Below, one piece after another: positions 5,164 to 7,085 of a stretch of DNA of 7,085 bases (the stretch's first letter is position 1; each line of letters begins with the position of its first letter). The DNA lies in NCBI GenBank assembly GCA_944384475.1, contig CALWTN010000053.1:1-7085 (forward strand), read 5' to 3'. The stretch is from an uncultured Clostridia bacterium (lineage in GTDB: Bacteria > Bacillota > Clostridia > Christensenellales > UBA1242). The translations under genes and the position numbers were made by a program. The notes under the pieces were generated by a model that was given only the letters and a program-made list of their open reading frames with translations, searched no databases and was not told where the DNA came from.

Positions 5164-6450
5164 CTAGTTCTTTTTAAGTTGTCTCCTGCGGCGATAGGCA
5201 CGCTCCTGCCTAAAAGAAGAAATTTGTTTTTCTTTAAACTGCTTACTTTCAAGTTGCAATTTTCTTTCAACTTTAAGCCATCGGTATTTTCTGTTTCCAT
5301 ACGCAACATCATACGTTATCATGCTAAAGCCGAGTATCAAATATAGATAATAAGTGAAAAAGCGCCACAGCAGCATCGCCCAAAAGATAGACCCGCCTGT
5401 AAAATATGGGGCAAATATTGCCATAAATGAAACTTCGTTCATTCCCGTTCCTCCCGGCAAAGGAATAAAACTAGAAGCCAAATCTACCAGCACGCCCATT
5501 ACGAAAAACTTGCCGTAAAGTTCTGGTGCATAGCCGTTAAACATGCAGTAAATAAAGAAAGGAAGTGAATAGATTAACACCGTTCTAATCGCCATCGTCA
5601 TGAACATGATGAAAAAGTCCTTTTTGTTTTTCACATATTCACGCATCAAATTTTGATAATCTTCCACATAGTTTGAAACACGTTGATATTGTTTTTCGTA
5701 ATTTTTGACAATCTTCATCTTTTGCAGCAATCTAAGTGTTTTTGCAACAAGTTTTTTACCAACATTTTTGCTGACTGAAAGAAATATCGTTAAAAACATC
5801 ATTGCAAATGTAAGCACAAAACCGATGTATGACGAAATGTTTACAAGCGAACTGAAGGAAGAATAATTGATAAACGACACTATAAGTGCTATTGTCGAAG
5901 CAATAAACCACGTCAGTTGTTGAAAGAAAAGCTTTGCAATAGGAATTGAAAGCGCAGACGTTGCAGGCACTTCTCTGTTTTTGAGATAAACCACTTGGAA
6001 TGGCTGACCGCCTGTTGAAAGAGGTGTGATGGCATCATAGTATCTTCCGCAAAGGTTGGTTTTAAAGCCCAGCGCAAATCTTCTGCGATTGCACGCTTTT
6101 TTTATCAAATGAGAAATAGAAAGCGAGTCGAAAAACAATGCCACAGCAAAAAAAGCGAGACACACAAAAAGGTAGCCTATATTCAAAGAGATTTCGGTTA
6201 GTGAAACAAAATCGCCAGCAAGAATTTGATATGTGAAAATACCTGCGATAACGCAAATATTGACGATAAACATAACAATATTCCAAACCTTTTTCTTCTT
6301 TCCGCTGCGTTTAGAAACCGCTTGCTGCGAAGCGTCAAGTTTGGCTTTATCTTCCTCAGAAAACTCTTTAAGTTCAAGTTCCATTTGTGAAAAATCAGAG
6401 CCTTCTGGCTCTTTAACCACTTCTAAATCTTTTTCCTCGGAAGTTTTCAC
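5164..6450 (-). CDS. YbhN/AglD-type (UPF0104, LPG synthase TM) membrane protein
   Basis: A 428-residue multi-pass membrane protein of the lysylphosphatidylglycerol synthase transmembrane / UPF0104 family, whose best studied member is the flippase half of MprF. Family signatures are visible: RYYDAITPLSTGGQPFQ at 136-151 and SSFIPLPGGTGMNEVSF at 326-342. Hydrophobic segments lie near 55-77, 91-109, 165-197, 206-226, 278-303, 315-333 and 355-383. There is no catalytic aminoacyltransferase domain, so it may move a lipid or lipid-linked molecule; the substrate is unknown. The N-terminus (1-54) is a long charged, cytoplasmic-looking stretch ending in a KKKK cluster, and the C-terminus (385-428) is a very basic tail with RRRR. 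The start is a GTG at 6450 directly after an in-frame stop; it has no Shine-Dalgarno and lies at the predicted transcription start, so it is leaderless or the true start is further in (GTG at 6420, ATG at 6384). Confidence 0.88.
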   Translation of the reverse strand: MKTSEEKDLEVVKEPEGSDFSQMELELKEFSEEDKAKLDASQQAVSKRSGKKKKVWNIVMFIVNICVIAGIFTYQILAGDFVSLTEISLNIGYLFVCLAFFAVALFFDSLSISHLIKKACNRRRFALGFKTNLCGRYYDAITPLSTGGQPFQVVYLKNREVPATSALSIPIAKLFFQQLTWFIASTIALIVSFINYSSFSSLVNISSYIGFVLTFAMMFLTIFLSVSKNVGKKLVAKTLRLLQKMKIVKNYEKQYQRVSNYVEDYQNLMREYVKNKKDFFIMFMTMAIRTVLIYSLPFFIYCMFNGYAPELYGKFFVMGVLVDLASSFIPLPGGTGMNEVSFMAIFAPYFTGGSIFWAMLLWRFFTYYLYLILGFSMITYDVAYGNRKYRWLKVERKLQLESKQFKEKQISSFRQERAYRRRRQLKKN

Positions 6451-6452
6451 GT

Positions 6453-6465
6453 GTTAAATTTTAAC
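6453..6465. repeat. Palindrome GTTAAA-T-TTTAAC at the start of the YbhN-like gene
   Basis: Two 6-bp arms around a single central base lie just upstream of the GTG start at 6450 and cover the -10 box at 6463-6458. The position suits a repressor operator, but A/T-rich palindromes of this size occur by chance in such DNA. Confidence 0.35.
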
Positions 6466-6486
6466 AAATAAAAAAACTCTTGTCAA
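6458..6486 (-). promoter_or_regulatory. Promoter of the YbhN-like gene inside the upstream terminator
   Basis: The minus strand has a perfect TTGACA (6486-6481), a 17-bp spacer and TAAAAT (6463-6458) preceded by TGT (TGn extension). The -35 box uses loop and stem bases of the terminator of the foldase gene. Transcription would begin around 6451, next to the GTG at 6450. Confidence 0.65.
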
Positions 6487-6501
6487 TCAAAACAAGAGTT
6501 T
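6467..6501 (-). terminator. Intrinsic terminator of the foldase gene
   Basis: On the minus strand AAACTCTTGT (6501-6492), an 8-base loop and ACAAGAGTTT (6483-6474) form a 10-bp stem followed by more T residues. It starts just after the foldase stop codon (6509-6507), so the operon ends there and the YbhN-like gene starts a new unit. Confidence 0.88.
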
Positions 6502-6506
6502 ATTTA

Positions 6507-7085
6507 TTAAATCAAGTCCTTATACTCGTCAGGATAATATTCAATTTTAACTTGGCTTCTTAAAAACTGCAAATCCATATTTTCAAATATTGTAAAATTA
6601 TCCTTGTTTACCTCTTCATAAAGGCTGTCAAAAACAGTTTTTTCCTCTCCCGCCTTCAATCTTGCACGGTTGCTGTCAAGTTCTGCGATGTCATTGACTG
6701 TCAAATTAAAGTTTTGATCTATGCCTGTAAACAGGTTTTCAACCTTTCCTTCATAAACCATGATATGGATGCCATACTCAGTTCTAATCAACCCGCTTGA
6801 CAAATCGTCAGCCTGTGGCGCATAAACATCGCCTATCTTTGCTTCGCCTTGATTGTAAAGCTGTATGGCAGCGTTGGTGAAATTTTCAACCATGTTAGAA
6901 TGAATGGTGTAAGGCGTTTCGTTCTCTGTGTCTGGCGTTGTATAATCAATGCCAATCACATAGTTTCTGTCTGCATTAAACATGCCGTCATCTTGGTTGT
7001 ATTTGTAAATAAATTCGTTGAAATATTCTGCTTTAAGATATTCATTATCGCCAGCTGTGGCAAGTTTGAGATAGACCTCTTGCAT
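6507..7085 (-). CDS. PrsA/PpiC-like peptidyl-prolyl isomerase, N-terminus outside window
   Basis: The last 192 residues of a protein that continues past the right edge; the ATG at the edge is probably internal. The pattern fits a parvulin-type foldase: an early 'FNEFIYKYNQDDGMFNADRNYVIG' region (22-45), a helix 'MVENFTNAAIQLY' (65-77), then 'GEAKIGDVYAP' and 'GLIRTEYGIHIMVYEGKVE' (98-116), corresponding to the family's 'F..A...L..G......v.T.yGyHii'. Such proteins (PrsA, SurA) are usually lipoproteins or membrane-anchored and help secreted proteins fold. The part following the domain (117-192) is a helical tail. The lipobox or signal peptide cannot be seen here. The isomerase call rests on pattern recognition of a diverged domain. 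A terminator follows directly, so this is the last gene of its operon. Confidence 0.68.
   Translation of the reverse strand: MQEVYLKLATAGDNEYLKAEYFNEFIYKYNQDDGMFNADRNYVIGIDYTTPDTENETPYTIHSNMVENFTNAAIQLYNQGEAKIGDVYAPQADDLSSGLIRTEYGIHIMVYEGKVENLFTGIDQNFNLTVNDIAELDSNRARLKAGEEKTVFDSLYEEVNKDNFTIFENMDLQFLRSQVKIEYYPDEYKDLI

Noticed and set aside
5128..6457. Short open frames on both strands inside the YbhN-like gene
   Set aside because: They overlap a gene with clear family signatures and are rich in Phe, Ser and Cys as expected from an out-of-frame membrane protein.

Overview
The window is AT-rich DNA read with the standard code. It has AGGAGG-type Shine-Dalgarno sites, TTGACA/TATAAT sigma-A-type promoters and two recognisable sporulation genes (spoIIID and a spoIIQ-like gene). 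This points to an endospore-forming, or formerly endospore-forming, low-GC Firmicute of the Clostridia type, probably an uncultured gut-type lineage. No mobile element, CRISPR array, tRNA or rRNA is visible.

Layout, left to right. Positions 1-1862 (minus strand) hold the N-terminal 620 codons of a large lipoprotein with at least two bacterial Ig-like repeats; its 3' end lies outside the window. A divergent promoter region (1863-2036) separates it from a TtcA-like tRNA thiolase on the plus strand (about 2037-2741). A hairpin terminator at 2823-2855 lies between the convergent ends of the ttcA-like gene and spoIIID. The remaining genes are all on the minus strand and read from right to left: the C-terminal part of a PrsA/PpiC-like foldase (6507-7085), a terminator, a YbhN/AglD-type multi-pass membrane protein (5164-6450), a membrane-anchored beta-rich protein perhaps of the TasA/camelysin kind (4596-5129), an unrecognised anchored protein (4113-4568), a spoIIQ-like LytM protein (3487-4059), an acyl carrier protein (3204-3431) with its own terminator, and spoIIID (2856-3104).

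How the genes fit together. spoIIQ next to spoIIID is an arrangement known from clostridia such as Clostridioides difficile. Here a stand-alone acyl carrier protein gene with its own promoter and terminator sits between them. The genes upstream of spoIIQ all encode envelope proteins and are packed closely enough to share a transcript, so the right half reads as a cell-envelope/sporulation block. The left half (lipoprotein, tRNA thiolase) looks functionally unrelated.

The most noteworthy points are: a perfect 13-bp inverted repeat that places the start codon of the 177-residue protein at the edge of a hairpin loop; a terminator whose 3' half supplies the -35 box of the next gene; the acp insertion between spoIIQ and spoIIID; an aspartate where the zinc-binding histidine of the LytM HxH motif is expected; and three genes whose most upstream ATG overlaps a -10 box, so their real starts lie further in. 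I see no clear evidence for a wholly new multi-gene system.
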